A DNA stretch of 64,000 bases from Blastocatellia bacterium. Lineage in GTDB: Bacteria; Acidobacteriota; Blastocatellia; Pyrinomonadales; Pyrinomonadaceae. The notes under the pieces were generated by a model. The model saw only the letters and a program-made list of their open reading frames with translations. It searched no databases and was not told the origin of the DNA. Positions within the stretch are counted from its first letter, which is position 1; every line of letters starts with the position of its first letter. The position numbers were made by a program, and so were the translations under genes. The DNA lies in assembly GCA_016789265.1 (NCBI GenBank), contig JAEUQK010000025.1:62001-126000 (forward strand). The letters are read 5' to 3'. Positions 1-9,615 of the stretch are shown here, one piece after another.

Positions 1-64
1 CAGTTATCACTTGTTCCGAATAAGGATTGTGGCAACTGATCTTTCGTGTTAAATCTACCTTTCT

Positions 65-814
65 ATGAAAGCTCTTTGTCTTTTGCTATTTCTGTCCACC
101 GCCATAGCTGCACAGATCAAAAAACCGGAGCCGGCGCCTGTGAAGGTCCCATTCTCAGAATCACTTCAAGCGATCGTTGTTACTACAGACAACTGGACCG
201 ACACCAAGGGTGAGGCGCAGCTTTATGAACGCAGAGATGCCGGATCTACTTGGAAGCCGGTCGGAAAAGAATTCGAGATCGTGGTCGGCAGGTCCGGAAT
301 TGCATGGGCACAAGACTCGGCGCCCGAAAGCGCAAAGGAGTTTAAGAAGGAGGGCGACGGAAGATCGCCTGCCGGAATGTTTCCTCTCACATTCGCCTTC
401 GGAAAGGCTGAAACTGTAACTTCGAAACTCTCATATCGTCGACTCGAGGATCAGATCGAGTGCGTCGACGATGTAAATTCGCACCATTACAACAAGGTCG
501 TCGGGCGTCTGCAGGTGGGCATTTTCGACTGGAAGAGTTCGGAGAAGATGGCATCGATCACCCCTGAATATGATCTCGGCATTTTCGTAGCTTACAACTC
601 TTATCCCGTAGTAAAGGGAAACGGATCGTGCATCTTTTTGCACATTTGGAAGGACTCGAACACCCCTACTAGCGGTTGCACGGCAATGGCAAGAGAGGAT
701 ATGGAACGCGTTGTCGCCTGGCTCGACCCGACAAAGAACCCGTATCTCATCCAGCTTCCGGAGGATCAGTACAAGGCATTTCGCAGATCATGGAATCTAC
801 CGAAACACGATTGA
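65..814 (+). CDS. L,D-transpeptidase-like (YkuD family) secreted protein
   Basis: Likely a periplasmic YkuD-fold enzyme acting on peptidoglycan. The first 16 residues form a Sec signal peptide (charged start, then Leu-rich, ending AIAA|Q). The catalytic signature is at the C-terminus: His193 in FLHIW and Cys205 in TSGCTAM, the usual HxxxxxxxxxxSGC arrangement. The middle contains the conserved GDGRSPAGMF segment (around 98-106) that is typical of the YkuD subgroup related to uncharacterised 'L,D-peptidoglycan transpeptidase' proteins. At 249 residues it has no separate LysM or peptidoglycan-binding domain. The family assignment is fairly sure; whether it cross-links, anchors lipoproteins or hydrolyses is not visible. 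It overlaps the next small ORF by 25 bases. Confidence 0.85.
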   Translation: MKALCLLLFLSTAIAAQIKKPEPAPVKVPFSESLQAIVVTTDNWTDTKGEAQLYERRDAGSTWKPVGKEFEIVVGRSGIAWAQDSAPESAKEFKKEGDGRSPAGMFPLTFAFGKAETVTSKLSYRRLEDQIECVDDVNSHHYNKVVGRLQVGIFDWKSSEKMASITPEYDLGIFVAYNSYPVVKGNGSCIFLHIWKDSNTPTSGCTAMAREDMERVVAWLDPTKNPYLIQLPEDQYKAFRRSWNLPKHD

Positions 815-1062
815 CGCTCGGCGATTTCCCGCTTGGCGGCCGTCTGCTTGTGCGCTCCAAGAAGGATTGGCGCGTCGCCGTCGTTTCACGCAAGACTGAT
901 GAGTTTATCTCACTTTCGATCGCATCGCCTACCGGCTACAACTATCGGATCCGCCGCACCTTGGAGTCCGAAATAACCTTTGACGGCCGGATCCCGATCC
1001 TTGCGAAAGAAGAAACTGAGCCCTGGCGGGAGAATTTCAGCAGTTACGACATGCGATGGTGA
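790..1062 (+). CDS. Small hypothetical protein overlapping the L,D-transpeptidase gene
   Basis: Predicted 90-residue protein starting at the ATG inside the last codons of the preceding gene; a longer in-frame extension to 676 would overlap that gene far more and is less likely. The sequence is rich in Arg, Ser and beta-prone stretches (GGRLLVRSKKDWRVAVVS), with no signal peptide or membrane segment, and suggests a small beta-barrel-like domain. The overlap indicates translational coupling to the L,D-transpeptidase gene. I do not recognise the family. Confidence 0.55.
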   Translation: MESTETRLTLGDFPLGGRLLVRSKKDWRVAVVSRKTDEFISLSIASPTGYNYRIRRTLESEITFDGRIPILAKEETEPWRENFSSYDMRW

Positions 1063-1881
1063 TCAGATCTCAGCATTCAGACTGCCCGCCGCGATCACCC
1101 TCTTGGAATCTTCCTCTTGTACAAAAACCACATACTTGAGCTTTTTCATATTCCAAGACGTGTCTGCTGGAATTTGGATAGTGATCTTGCTTAATTCTGC
1201 GTTCGGACCGATCGTGCCCACCGCTTGAAGCCGCCGAACTACCGAAGTGTGCACAAGCGTCGCACCCGAATTCTCACCTGCCTCAACGTTTGTGACGAGG
1301 CCATCCTCGGCCGCCGCCAGATAAACCAAGGCTTTTGAATGCTTGGGGAGGCCGTCAACCTTGATATCAAGCCTCTCGCCGGCCTTCCTGATATCGATCC
1401 TTCCTTTTTCTTCTGCGGCCGCTTTCGAGATAGCATCGTTTGCCCGTCGAGCGTTGCTGCCGACAAATTCGGCGTTCCCATCTACTATCATTTGGGGCGT
1501 ATAACTTGAGTTAAGCCTTTTCGCAACCGCATAACTTCGCTGTCGTTCGCTGAACTCCGCGGAAGAAAATGCGTCTTTCCACCCTAGTTGGTCCCAATAA
1601 TCAACGTGGAATGCGAGCGAGATCACTTCGGCACCGAGAACCGGCTGCTGTTCCTGCAGAAACGTCAATTGGCGGTCGGCGGGGGGACAACTCGAACAGC
1701 CTTCAGAAGTAAAGAGTTCGACAAGGACCGGTACACGGGCCTCGCCTTGCATTGAAACAGGTGATACTTCCACCGAATTCGCCAGCGGGCAGGATTCGCT
1801 CGAACCGCTAAATTTCGATATCCCGTACACGATACCGGCCAGAGCAATGAAACCAATTCCGAACATCATTACAGATTTCAT
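1063..1881 (-). CDS. DUF1223 family thioredoxin-like secreted protein
   Basis: 272-residue protein of the DUF1223 family, whose members have a thioredoxin-like fold and no established reaction. One N-terminal membrane segment or signal anchor lies at about residues 4-22. The family hallmark follows: [16 protein letters not shown], with a CxxC pair at Cys62 and Cys65. Further conserved family blocks are FHVDYWD and TPQMIVDG. The start at 1881 was chosen because it gives the N-terminal hydrophobic segment; upstream in-frame codons would run into the uvrA coding region. It is divergent from uvrA with about 100 bases between them. Confidence 0.85.
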   Translation of the reverse strand: MKSVMMFGIGFIALAGIVYGISKFSGSSESCPLANSVEVSPVSMQGEARVPVLVELFTSEGCSSCPPADRQLTFLQEQQPVLGAEVISLAFHVDYWDQLGWKDAFSSAEFSERQRSYAVAKRLNSSYTPQMIVDGNAEFVGSNARRANDAISKAAAEEKGRIDIRKAGERLDIKVDGLPKHSKALVYLAAAEDGLVTNVEAGENSGATLVHTSVVRRLQAVGTIGPNAELSKITIQIPADTSWNMKKLKYVVFVQEEDSKRVIAAGSLNAEI

Positions 1882-1921
1882 AGTTTGAATATGCTCGGAC
1901 GCTGGCCAGTTTATTCCGTCT

Positions 1922-1949
1922 TTGAGAGCCAACGGCAAAGTGCTAAAAT
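1922..1949 (+). promoter_or_regulatory. Probable sigma-70 promoter of uvrA
   Basis: A -35 hexamer TTGAGA (1922-1927) and a -10 hexamer TAAAAT (1944-1949) are separated by 16 bases, each one mismatch from consensus. They lie 33 bases upstream of the uvrA start. I see no recognisable LexA box overlapping them, so SOS control is not shown. Confidence 0.5.
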
Positions 1950-1981
1950 CAAGTTTTGTCCAATAGCCCGGTTTTTGCGCT

Positions 1982-4819
1982 ATGCAGCCTGCACGAAAGA
2001 AAGAACAAGCGATCGAAGTCCGTGGTGCCCGCGTCCACAACCTCAAGAATATTTCTGTTTCGCTGCCGCACAACAAACTTACTGTTGTTACGGGTGTTTC
2101 GGGCTCGGGTAAATCTTCGCTTGCTTTCGATACTATCTATGCCGAGGGACAGCGTCGATATGTCGAATCGCTTTCGGCGTATGCCAGGCAGTTTTTGGAA
2201 CGCATGGACAAGCCGGATGTCGATGACATCACCGGCATTGCCCCCGCCATCGCGATCAGACAAAAGAACGCGACCAAGAACCCGCGTTCGACAGTTGCGA
2301 CCCAGACCGAGATCTACGATTACCTGCGGCTTCTCTACGCACGAGCGGGACAAACTTTCTGTCATGTCTGCGGCCGTGAGGTTAAAAAAGATTCGCCCGA
2401 ATCTGCGGCCGATGAGGTACTCGCTGCCCTGGAGATCGGCACGCGTTTTTATGTTTTGTTTCCGATCCTCGGGGAAATTTCACTTAAAGGCGCAAGGACT
2501 CAAAGTAAAACAAAGAAGAAAGCCACGGCCCTGGACCTGAGTGTTTCCGCGTTTTTGATCTCGTTGCTCCAACAGGGTTTCTCGAGGTTATATCGAAATG
2601 GCGAGGTCATCGAACTTACCCGTCCGGAAGATTACGAATTCCCTGATTTTAACGATACTTTCGTCCTGATTGACCGCCTGAAGGCTGACCCGGATATTCG
2701 CCAGCGTCTCGTCGATTCGCTCGAAACCTGCTTCCGCGAAGGACACGCAGCGATCATCGAACAAGTTGGCGGTGAAGAACAGGTATCTCTCAAGTATTCG
2801 GATCGGTACGTCTGCAAATACGATGGCACACCGTACGAGGAACCTGAACCTCAGCTTTTCAGCTTTAATTCTCCTTACGGCGCGTGCCCGACCTGTCAGG
2901 GCTTTGGCAACACCATCGGCGTCGATTACGATCTGGTGATTCCCAATCCGCTTTTGTCGATCAAAGATGGAGCGATCGAACCGTTCACAAGGCCCCAGCA
3001 CGCCTGGGCACAGAAAGAGTTATTGAAGTACGCCGCGTCAGCGAATATCAATATCAACGTCCCGTATGCAGACCTCCCTGATTTTCAACAGAACTGCATC
3101 GTTTACGGAGATGAAGGATGGCGTGGAATAAAGGGCTTTTTCAAGTGGCTCGAAACAAAGAAGTACAAGCTTCACGTCCGCGTGTTTCTTGCAAAGTATC
3201 GCGGCTATACAAAATGTCCTGATTGCGAGGGATCACGTCTTAGACAAGAGGCGAGAGATGTAAAGGTCGGCGGGCGGTCGTTACCCGAGATACTCGAACT
3301 TTCGATCGACGACGCGTATGAGTTCTTTGAGTCGCTTACCCTAAACCCGGAACGCGAAAAGATCGCGGAAAAGCTTTTGCTTGAAATTCGCCGCCGGTTG
3401 AAATTTCTGGTCGATGTCGGGCTCGATTATCTTACGCTAAGCCGTCTTGCGGCGACACTTTCGGGCGGCGAGGCTCAGCGGATACAGCTTGCGACAAACC
3501 TGGGTTCGCTTCTTGTAGGCACGCTTTACGTACTGGACGAACCGAGCATCGGACTACACCCGCGGGACAATGCCCGGTTGGTAAAGATCCTCGAGAACCT
3601 TCGCGATATTGGTAATACCCTACTCGTCGTCGAGCACGACGAAGAAACTATGCGTGCGGCCGACCACATTATCGACATCGGCCCGTTTGCCGGCGAACTC
3701 GGCGGCGACGTCGTTTTCGAGGGCACATTCAACTCGCTTTTGAAAGACAAGACTTCTCTTACTGCTAAATATCTCCGCGGCGAGGCCGAAATAAAAATAC
3801 CGCAAAAGAGGCGGAAGCCCGGAAAGGAAAAGATCAGGATCACAGGCGCACGAGAACATAACCTGCAAAACGTGTCCGTCGAGATCCCGCTTGAGATGCT
3901 CGTCTGCATTACCGGTGTGTCAGGTTCTGGAAAATCGACGCTTGTCCATGATGTCCTTTATGCCGGATTGAAAAAACAGCGCGGTGAATGGAATTCACAC
4001 GTTGGCCTTTTCAAGGAGATAACGGGCCGTGAGTACATCGACGACATTGTTCTAGTTGACCAATCGCCGATCGGCCGTACGCCGCGCTCCAACCCTGTAA
4101 CCTATATTAAGGCATACGATGCCATCCGTGAGGTATTCGCCGCGACTCAAACGGCGAAAACCAAAGGTTTCGGTTCATCGCATTTTTCATTCAACGTCCC
4201 GGGCGGACGCTGCGAAACATGTCAGGGCAGCGGCACAGTGATCGTTGAAATGCAGTTCCTTGCTGACGTTGAACTGACCTGTGAAGACTGCCGCGGCACT
4301 CGCTTTCGCGAAGAGGTGCTGAACATAAGATACAAAGGAAAGAACATCGCGGAGGCTCTGGAACTTACGGTCCGCGAAGCGATACTTTTCTTTAAGGAAG
4401 CGAAAAAGATCGTAAACAAGTTGAAGGTCCTGGAAGCCGTCGGTTTGGGCTACTTGCGCCTCGGACAATCGGCAACGACCTTGAGCGGCGGAGAAGCCCA
4501 GCGCGTGAAACTCGCATCCCATTTGGCTCAAACCTCTAATTCAAAGACGCTGTTCATTTTCGACGAACCGACGACCGGCCTCCATTTTGAAGACATCAAT
4601 AAACTACTCACTGCGTTTCGTGCATTGATCGACAACGGCGCGAGCCTTGTGGTCATCGAACACAACCTCGATGTCATAAAGACGGCTGACTGGATCATCG
4701 ACCTTGGGCCAGAAGGCGGGATCGGCGGTGGAAAGATCGTCGGGACAGGCACGCCGGAACAGATCATCAAAATTAGTGATTCCGCAACCGGAACCTATCT
4801 TAAAGACCTCCTGAACTAG
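1982..4819 (+). CDS. uvrA: Excinuclease ABC subunit A
   Basis: DNA damage recognition ATPase of nucleotide excision repair, working with UvrB in the cytoplasm. The 945-residue length is normal. Two ABC modules are visible: Walker A GVSGSGKS at 38-45 and again near 643, and the LSGGEAQR signature near 492 and 832. The C-terminal zinc module is intact (CETC and CEDC pairs). The first zinc module reads C278-K-Y-D281 then C302PTC305, so the second cysteine of the first pair is Asp. The gene stands alone, with a readable promoter upstream; the Mfd gene that feeds the same pathway is about 55 kb away. Confidence 0.98.
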   Translation: MQPARKKEQAIEVRGARVHNLKNISVSLPHNKLTVVTGVSGSGKSSLAFDTIYAEGQRRYVESLSAYARQFLERMDKPDVDDITGIAPAIAIRQKNATKNPRSTVATQTEIYDYLRLLYARAGQTFCHVCGREVKKDSPESAADEVLAALEIGTRFYVLFPILGEISLKGARTQSKTKKKATALDLSVSAFLISLLQQGFSRLYRNGEVIELTRPEDYEFPDFNDTFVLIDRLKADPDIRQRLVDSLETCFREGHAAIIEQVGGEEQVSLKYSDRYVCKYDGTPYEEPEPQLFSFNSPYGACPTCQGFGNTIGVDYDLVIPNPLLSIKDGAIEPFTRPQHAWAQKELLKYAASANININVPYADLPDFQQNCIVYGDEGWRGIKGFFKWLETKKYKLHVRVFLAKYRGYTKCPDCEGSRLRQEARDVKVGGRSLPEILELSIDDAYEFFESLTLNPEREKIAEKLLLEIRRRLKFLVDVGLDYLTLSRLAATLSGGEAQRIQLATNLGSLLVGTLYVLDEPSIGLHPRDNARLVKILENLRDIGNTLLVVEHDEETMRAADHIIDIGPFAGELGGDVVFEGTFNSLLKDKTSLTAKYLRGEAEIKIPQKRRKPGKEKIRITGAREHNLQNVSVEIPLEMLVCITGVSGSGKSTLVHDVLYAGLKKQRGEWNSHVGLFKEITGREYIDDIVLVDQSPIGRTPRSNPVTYIKAYDAIREVFAATQTAKTKGFGSSHFSFNVPGGRCETCQGSGTVIVEMQFLADVELTCEDCRGTRFREEVLNIRYKGKNIAEALELTVREAILFFKEAKKIVNKLKVLEAVGLGYLRLGQSATTLSGGEAQRVKLASHLAQTSNSKTLFIFDEPTTGLHFEDINKLLTAFRALIDNGASLVVIEHNLDVIKTADWIIDLGPEGGIGGGKIVGTGTPEQIIKISDSATGTYLKDLLN

Positions 4820-4832
4820 AAACGAGGACATC

Positions 4833-5321
4833 TCACTTCCGATCCTGGACCAACGGTTCATCCGTGAATGTGAACTGTTCAGCAACGATCTGCCACCCGA
4901 CGGTCCTTTTGTCATAGACACGCATGTATCGCAACCATTTGACCTTTCGGTCGTCGTATTTTTCAATGTACTGATACGTCAGCCTTGCCGTCACGACCAC
5001 AGCTTTGCCAATGACACGGACCGACATATCGTCAATTTTGTTAACCGACAAGACTGGACCGTTATCCGAATAGAAGCTAACGATCTGATCCCTGTCCGTC
5101 TTACCGCCGGCAGCATTGACGCCAGAGAAATCATCCGCATAAAGCGCGTTAAGCACATTCTTATCGCCTTTCAACCGAGCGGTTTAATTCTCCTCCTCAA
5201 GCCTCAGGACCGAAGCTTTTGAGTCGTTCTCTTCGCGTGAACCGTTCTTTTGCCCATGCGTCAAATAACTGCATACCAAAACAACGACAAGACACCCGGC
5301 CGCTCTCGCACTCGTTCTCAT
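4833..5321 (-). pseudogene. Secreted SnoaL-like (DUF4440) protein interrupted by an in-frame stop
   Basis: Reading from the ATG at 5321 on the minus strand gives a signal peptide (MRTSARAAGCLVVVLVCSYL) followed by the usual start of a DUF4440/NTF2-like domain (VLRLEEEN). A TAA codon at 5186-5184 then interrupts the frame, and the same frame continues as TARLKGDKNVLNALYADDF to a normal C-terminus ending at 4833. Total 163 codons with one stop at codon 46. Translation could restart at the TTG at 5174, giving a 113-residue cytoplasmic protein without its export signal and first helix. Either the gene is recently inactivated, or there is a sequencing error. The function of the family is variable (enzyme or ligand binding), so none is assigned. 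Confidence 0.75.
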
Positions 5322-5370
5322 TTTCGGTTATTCTCCTCGGAATTAATTGGACGGTCTATTTCGGTTGATA

Positions 5371-5676
5371 TTAATCATCACCAAATTTCCGTCTCCAGAT
5401 CGGAGCTATTTGCTCCATCACCTTGCAGTCGCAGTATCCGCCATTGTTGTTTAGCCAGCTTGTGAACTTAGGAAAATTAAGGCCGCGCTCCATCATAAAC
5501 TTCATCGCGTGACGCAGGCTGTGGTCACATTCGGTCTCAAAGAGTTCGTCTTCCAGATAGTCGAGAAGTTCGCTGACCGTTTCCTGTCGTTCCGGAAGCG
5601 AATCAAGAAATCTTTCCAGCTCTTCTCCGCTCAATTGTTCCAGATTCTCAATTTCTCTTTTTCGAAGTATAGGCAT
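5371..5676 (-). CDS. DUF2695 domain protein
   Basis: Cytoplasmic protein of about 101 residues ending in the DUF2695 domain. The hallmarks are CDHSLRHA, a WL pair and NNGGYCDCKV, which give three cysteines and two histidines that could bind a metal. The N-terminal third is a charged Glu-rich helix. The start at 5676 (MPILRKRE) is preferred over the one at 5721 because it removes an unlikely leader. It sits in a minus-strand run of small proteins. No reaction is known for the family. Confidence 0.75.
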   Translation of the reverse strand: MPILRKREIENLEQLSGEELERFLDSLPERQETVSELLDYLEDELFETECDHSLRHAMKFMMERGLNFPKFTSWLNNNGGYCDCKVMEQIAPIWRRKFGDD

Positions 5677-5736
5677 AAAAATAAGGCCCTTTTCGTACAA
5701 AGAGCCCATACATATTAACACTAAGTCGGTCGAGCG

Positions 5737-6129
5737 CTATTTGATCCGCTCCAAACGGCCCTTACGCTTAATGATGTTCTTGTAATCCCACTGAATGCTT
5801 TTTGACTCTTTCAGCCACCGTCTCAATACCTTTATATCGATCTCTTCCGCGTCGTTGTAAAAAATCGAGGCGTCCTTGAACTTCCCGCCTCTAACGATCA
5901 GTCCGTCTTGCCCGAAATCAGCCCCACTCCAAAACATCAGCCTGATGCCGGGCTTTTGCTTGCTGTATCCGACGATGGGATTCCCATCCAAAAACCATAC
6001 CGGATGTGCGTGCCACACTTTGTTCTCGGCCTTTGGCAAACCGCGGTCGATCTCCGAGGCCAACACCTCGCAGATCTTTTGGTCATTGTTTGATAGCCTC
6101 ACGTTGTATTCCTTCGTTCCTTCGTCCAT
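5737..6129 (-). CDS. DUF1801 / YdhG-like protein
   Basis: 130-residue cytoplasmic protein of the DUF1801 family (YdhG/YyaL-like fold). The typical pattern is visible: an N-terminal helix, then KVWHAHPVWFLDGNPIVGY and RLMFWSGADF, with the conserved aromatic core. These proteins often sit next to ArsR/SRPBCC pairs, as here; the gene begins 5 bases after the SRPBCC stop, so the three are probably one transcript. Function is not established. Confidence 0.75.
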   Translation of the reverse strand: MDEGTKEYNVRLSNNDQKICEVLASEIDRGLPKAENKVWHAHPVWFLDGNPIVGYSKQKPGIRLMFWSGADFGQDGLIVRGGKFKDASIFYNDAEEIDIKVLRRWLKESKSIQWDYKNIIKRKGRLERIK

Positions 6130-6134
6130 TGATC

Positions 6135-6641
6135 TTATTCTCCCGAACCCGCAGCGTGACCGGTTTCCTCAAGCAATGATTCCAGCCGTTTGTAGCCCAT
6201 CTCAAGGCCTTCTTCCATTGGCGAAGCGAGTACTTGGTCGCGAGCCTCCCTTGAGATGTAAGTCATCGTATTGGTAAGCGTGGTCACCCCATTCGATTCG
6301 ACGAATGTGACCGTAGAAAGCCCCTCGCCTTCATACCACGGATCGTCAAACTGTTCGGTCGCGACAATACGGTCGGGTCGTTCGATCTCGCGATACTCTC
6401 CTCCCATTCCCATCTCGATCCCTTTATCTGCCTTCTTCCAAACCCAGCGATATTTCCCGCCGACTGTAAGGTCGATCTCGCAAACATCCAGCGACCAACC
6501 TTCGGGTCCAAACATCCAGCGCTTCAGATATTTGCATTCGGTATGCGCGGTGAAAACCAACTCCTTTGACGCATTGAAACTGCGGCTGATCACGACTTCC
6601 CGGTCACCTTTTGCCTCGACCTTTAGACTTGAGTTGCTCAT
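6135..6641 (-). CDS. SRPBCC (AHSA1-like) domain protein
   Basis: 168-residue START/Bet v1-like fold protein of the AHSA1 subgroup, with VISRSFNASKELVFTAHTE at the start, RWMFGPEGW, a GGKYRWVW strand and a long C-terminal helix (MEEGLEMGYKRLESLLEE). Such proteins bind hydrophobic ligands in a cavity. The start at 6641 is chosen because GGAG lies 7-8 bases upstream; the ATG at 6668 lacks such a site. The start lies inside the 3' end of the arsR gene (38 bases overlap), so the two are translationally coupled. The ligand is unknown. Confidence 0.88.
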   Translation of the reverse strand: MSNSSLKVEAKGDREVVISRSFNASKELVFTAHTECKYLKRWMFGPEGWSLDVCEIDLTVGGKYRWVWKKADKGIEMGMGGEYREIERPDRIVATEQFDDPWYEGEGLSTVTFVESNGVTTLTNTMTYISREARDQVLASPMEEGLEMGYKRLESLLEETGHAAGSGE

Positions 6642-7020
6642 TTCTTCTCTCCTTTTGTTGTTTAACATTTGCGGTCTTCGCTTCGGCTTTCATCTCCTCG
6701 AGAACCAGGTCAAGCCGGTCAAAACTGACCTCCCAAAACCGCCGATACTCCTCGATCCACGCATTAGCTTCCTTAAGCGGTGCCCACTCGATCCGCCTCG
6801 GGCGCCGCTGTTTATCCAGTCCTTTTGAGATCAGACCGGCCCTTTCGAGCACCTTAAGGTGCTTAGAGATAGCGGGCTGGCTCATCTTGAAGGGTTTAGC
6901 CAGATCGTTCACAGATGCTTCGCCCGACGCAAGTCTGGCAAGGATCGCCCGCCTCGTAGGATCGGCCAGCGCTGCGAACGTAGCATCCAACCTTCCCGTT
7001 TTCGAAGTTAAATAGCTCAT
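6604..7020 (-). CDS. ArsR family transcriptional regulator of an SRPBCC operon
   Basis: 138-residue winged-helix repressor. Residues 10-80 carry the ArsR fold: ALADPTRRAILARLA, the recognition region MSQPAISKHLKVLERAGLI, then a wing (KQRRPRRIEW). There is no cysteine-rich metal site, so it belongs to the non-metal ArsR group usually paired with SRPBCC genes. The C-terminus is very basic. It very likely represses its own operon through the palindrome found directly upstream, with the SRPBCC and DUF1801 genes as targets. Confidence 0.92.
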   Translation of the reverse strand: MSYLTSKTGRLDATFAALADPTRRAILARLASGEASVNDLAKPFKMSQPAISKHLKVLERAGLISKGLDKQRRPRRIEWAPLKEANAWIEEYRRFWEVSFDRLDLVLEEMKAEAKTANVKQQKERRNEQLKSKGRGKR

Positions 7021-7027
7021 TAGTTCA

Positions 7028-7043
7028 ATAACCGTATGGTTAT
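7028..7043 (-). promoter_or_regulatory. Operator palindrome upstream of the arsR-SRPBCC operon
   Basis: Perfect inverted repeat ATAACC-N4-GGTTAT, starting 8 bases upstream of the arsR ATG and overlapping the last two bases of the -10 hexamer. Size and place fit a dimeric winged-helix repressor that blocks RNA polymerase. That ArsR itself binds here is inferred from position. Confidence 0.75.
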
Positions 7044-7070
7044 ATTATTCACCTCAACCGATCTTGTCAA
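7042..7070 (-). promoter_or_regulatory. Sigma-70 promoter of the arsR operon
   Basis: On the minus strand, TTGACA (7070-7065) and TAATAT (7047-7042) are separated by exactly 17 bases: a perfect -35 and a good -10. Transcription would start around 7035, inside the operator, leaving a leader of about 15 bases before the ATG. Confidence 0.75.
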
Positions 7071-7090
7071 ATGTTTTTTGGCGCCTCAAA

Positions 7091-8365
7091 CTAAAATTCG
7101 CTTTCCGACATCCGCAGCATTTCAGCTCGTTGAGCCTCTTCTATCTCTTTTTGCTTGACGCCCTCCCGGCCGTCGTAGGTGAAAAATTTGGGAAGGAAAA
7201 GAGCGGTCCCGAAAACCGACACGACACACAAAATGCCGCCAGAGACCAAAGCCGCTTTCGTACCGAAAGATTCGGCGACGATGCCCATCTTCGCACTACC
7301 GAGCATTGGGCCGGTCAGATAACTGATCATCTCGATGCTCGCTAATCGGCCGCGCAGGTAATTAGGGATCGTCTGATTCCATATCGCACCGCGAAAGATG
7401 CCGGATATCATGTCAAAGAAACCTGCAGCGACCAGAAACAGAAGTGCCAGCCATATGATATCGACGGCACCGAATAGAACTATCGCAACTCCCCATAGAA
7501 CCGCAGCTCCGATGACCATGAGGCCGTGTCGATGTATATTCTTTGTCCATCCCGATGTCACGCTTGCCAAAAGTGCTCCGCCCGCGATCGCAGCCGGGAA
7601 AAACCCAACATACTTTTCTCCGTAATAAACCGCTAATGCCGGATACAGGGCCTGCGGCATTGCGAAAAACATTGCAGCGATGTCGATAAAGTAAGTGCCG
7701 AGCAATTCCTGGCGTGAAAATGCGTATTTCCAAGCCCGTTTTACTCCTTCCCAACTCGGGCGTTCAGCATTCTCCGGCGACGGCACTGCAGAGATCGCAT
7801 AGACCGCGAAAATGGTCCCGCCGAATGTGACGAGGTCGAGCGCGTATGCGACCGACGGTCCGAGCCCGACTGCGATCACTCCCGCGATCGCCGGACTGAC
7901 GATCGCCCCTATGCTCCAACGTATAGAGTTCAACGCCATCACAGCAGACATTAGTTCTGCTGGTATTACTTTTTGAATGAAAGATTCAAATGCAGGCCGC
8001 TGAATAGCGGCAAGCCCTGCATGTGTTGCAACACAGAGGAATAACACCCATACTTGCGGATTCGGAAGCAACGAATTCGCGAGCAATATCGCCGATGCTG
8101 TTCCTTGGCCCAACTCCGTGAACCTGAGCAGCTTGCGCTTGTCGAAATAATCGGCCAACGCGCCTCCGACAAATGCGAGTACCAACATCGGAACAAATTC
8201 GGCAAGGTAGATATATCCGACCATCGCCGATGACTGAGTTAGCTGATACATCTGCCACGGTACGACGATGAATGTCATCATCGAACCGAAAAACGAGATA
8301 AGCTGCCCGAAAAACAGCAGCCTGTAATCTCGCGATACCCGCAATGGTGAAAGGTCAAGAAACAT
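7091..8365 (-). CDS. MFS exporter, EntS-like (MFS_3 family)
   Basis: 424-residue inner-membrane transporter with about 12 hydrophobic segments. It begins with the DYRLLFFGQLISFFGSMM segment and has GGALADYFDKRKLL, the loop 2-3 signature of the enterobactin-exporter type of major facilitator. The C-terminus is a charged cytoplasmic tail. The substrate cannot be told from sequence; no siderophore genes are nearby. It is upstream of the arsR promoter on the same strand and appears to be a separate unit. Confidence 0.85.
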   Translation of the reverse strand: MFLDLSPLRVSRDYRLLFFGQLISFFGSMMTFIVVPWQMYQLTQSSAMVGYIYLAEFVPMLVLAFVGGALADYFDKRKLLRFTELGQGTASAILLANSLLPNPQVWVLFLCVATHAGLAAIQRPAFESFIQKVIPAELMSAVMALNSIRWSIGAIVSPAIAGVIAVGLGPSVAYALDLVTFGGTIFAVYAISAVPSPENAERPSWEGVKRAWKYAFSRQELLGTYFIDIAAMFFAMPQALYPALAVYYGEKYVGFFPAAIAGGALLASVTSGWTKNIHRHGLMVIGAAVLWGVAIVLFGAVDIIWLALLFLVAAGFFDMISGIFRGAIWNQTIPNYLRGRLASIEMISYLTGPMLGSAKMGIVAESFGTKAALVSGGILCVVSVFGTALFLPKFFTYDGREGVKQKEIEEAQRAEMLRMSESEF

Positions 8366-8490
8366 AACCGACCAAATCAGAAAGACCTTAGCATAATGAA
8401 CCGCCGGCTCTAAGCATCGCGGTTTGTAACTCTTGAAGCAAAATGTGATTATTTCCCGATAACCGGATCCGCTCGATCTCTATCCTGAAC

Positions 8491-9615
8491 ATGTCGCTGA
8501 ACACCAAGCAGTTCCCTAAATGGCTTAACGTCCGCGTCTTGGCTACTGTGCTGATCACCAAGGCATTAGTTCTCCTTTTTGCTGTTCAGGCTTTCGAGAT
8601 AATCGAAAATCGATCGGTAAACTCGGCAGGCGGCGTACTTGGAATATGGCAGCGCTGGGACGCATTACAGTACCTCAAGATCGCAGAGAAAGGGTACACC
8701 GCTGTCGGCGACGACCGGTTCCTGATCGTATTTTTTCCGTTTTATCCGCTTCTCGTTTCGGTCTTTAGCTTATTGACGGGAAACTACTTGGTCGCAGCAT
8801 TCTTTGTTACAGCGATCGCGTCCATCGCACTCGGCTTGGTCTTTCGCGAATTGGTAAAGCTCGATCATTCGGAAACGATCGCTCAGCTTTCCGTCTTGTT
8901 CCTCTTCATTTTCCCGACCAGTTATTTTCTTCACATTCCTTACACGGAGAGCCTTTTTCTCTCATTGACGATCGGTGCGTTTCTCGCCGCTCGAAAACGC
9001 GCCTGGCTGATCGCCGGGATACTCGGCGGGCTTGCCTGCATGACGCGAATAAACGGACTCGTACTTCTACCGGCACTCGCCTTCGAGGTTTGGCAGGAAC
9101 ATCGCGAGACCAAGATCCTAAGTTCGAAATGGTCTTTTCTACTGCTGATCCCCGCGGGCTTTGGTGTTTATCTGATACTAAATTACGCGGTCGCCGGTGA
9201 TCCGCTGATCTTTATGACGTACCAGCGAGAACACTGGTACCGCTATTTCCGCTGGCCGTGGGAAGGCATTTGGGAAACGATAAAGCGGGTCGATAATCCG
9301 AAGACCATCGATGCCCATATGACGGGGATCCAGGAACTGCTTTTTGTTGTGATCGGCCTCGCGGCCCTTTTGATCGGTTGGAAAAAGTTAAGAAACTCGT
9401 ATCGGGCTTGGATGCTCCTGAACTGGCTGCTTTTCGTGAGCACTTCGTTCGTGCTTAGCGTACCGCGCTATACGCTGACACTGTTTCCGATATTCATTCT
9501 CATGGCAATAGCTGCGAGAAGATACTGGAGCCTCAATGTCCTTTTCATGGCGTGGTCGTTATTGTTCTTGGCTGTGTTTGCGATCCAGTTCGTGCGCGGC
9601 CTTTGGGCGTTCTAA
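8491..9615 (+). CDS. PIG-V-like integral membrane mannosyltransferase
   Basis: 374-residue membrane protein with about 8-9 hydrophobic helices, resembling the PIG-V/GT76-type mannosyltransferases that use polyprenyl-phosphate sugars. Support comes from the early extra-membrane loop GIWQRWDALQYLKIAEKGY, with the conserved Trp-Asp pair, and from PYTESLFLSL and ACMTRINGLVLLP. It is probably involved in glycosylating a lipid or protein outside the inner membrane. It converges with and overlaps the next gene by 4 bases. The acceptor is unknown. Confidence 0.75.
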   Translation: MSLNTKQFPKWLNVRVLATVLITKALVLLFAVQAFEIIENRSVNSAGGVLGIWQRWDALQYLKIAEKGYTAVGDDRFLIVFFPFYPLLVSVFSLLTGNYLVAAFFVTAIASIALGLVFRELVKLDHSETIAQLSVLFLFIFPTSYFLHIPYTESLFLSLTIGAFLAARKRAWLIAGILGGLACMTRINGLVLLPALAFEVWQEHRETKILSSKWSFLLLIPAGFGVYLILNYAVAGDPLIFMTYQREHWYRYFRWPWEGIWETIKRVDNPKTIDAHMTGIQELLFVVIGLAALLIGWKKLRNSYRAWMLLNWLLFVSTSFVLSVPRYTLTLFPIFILMAIAARRYWSLNVLFMAWSLLFLAVFAIQFVRGLWAF

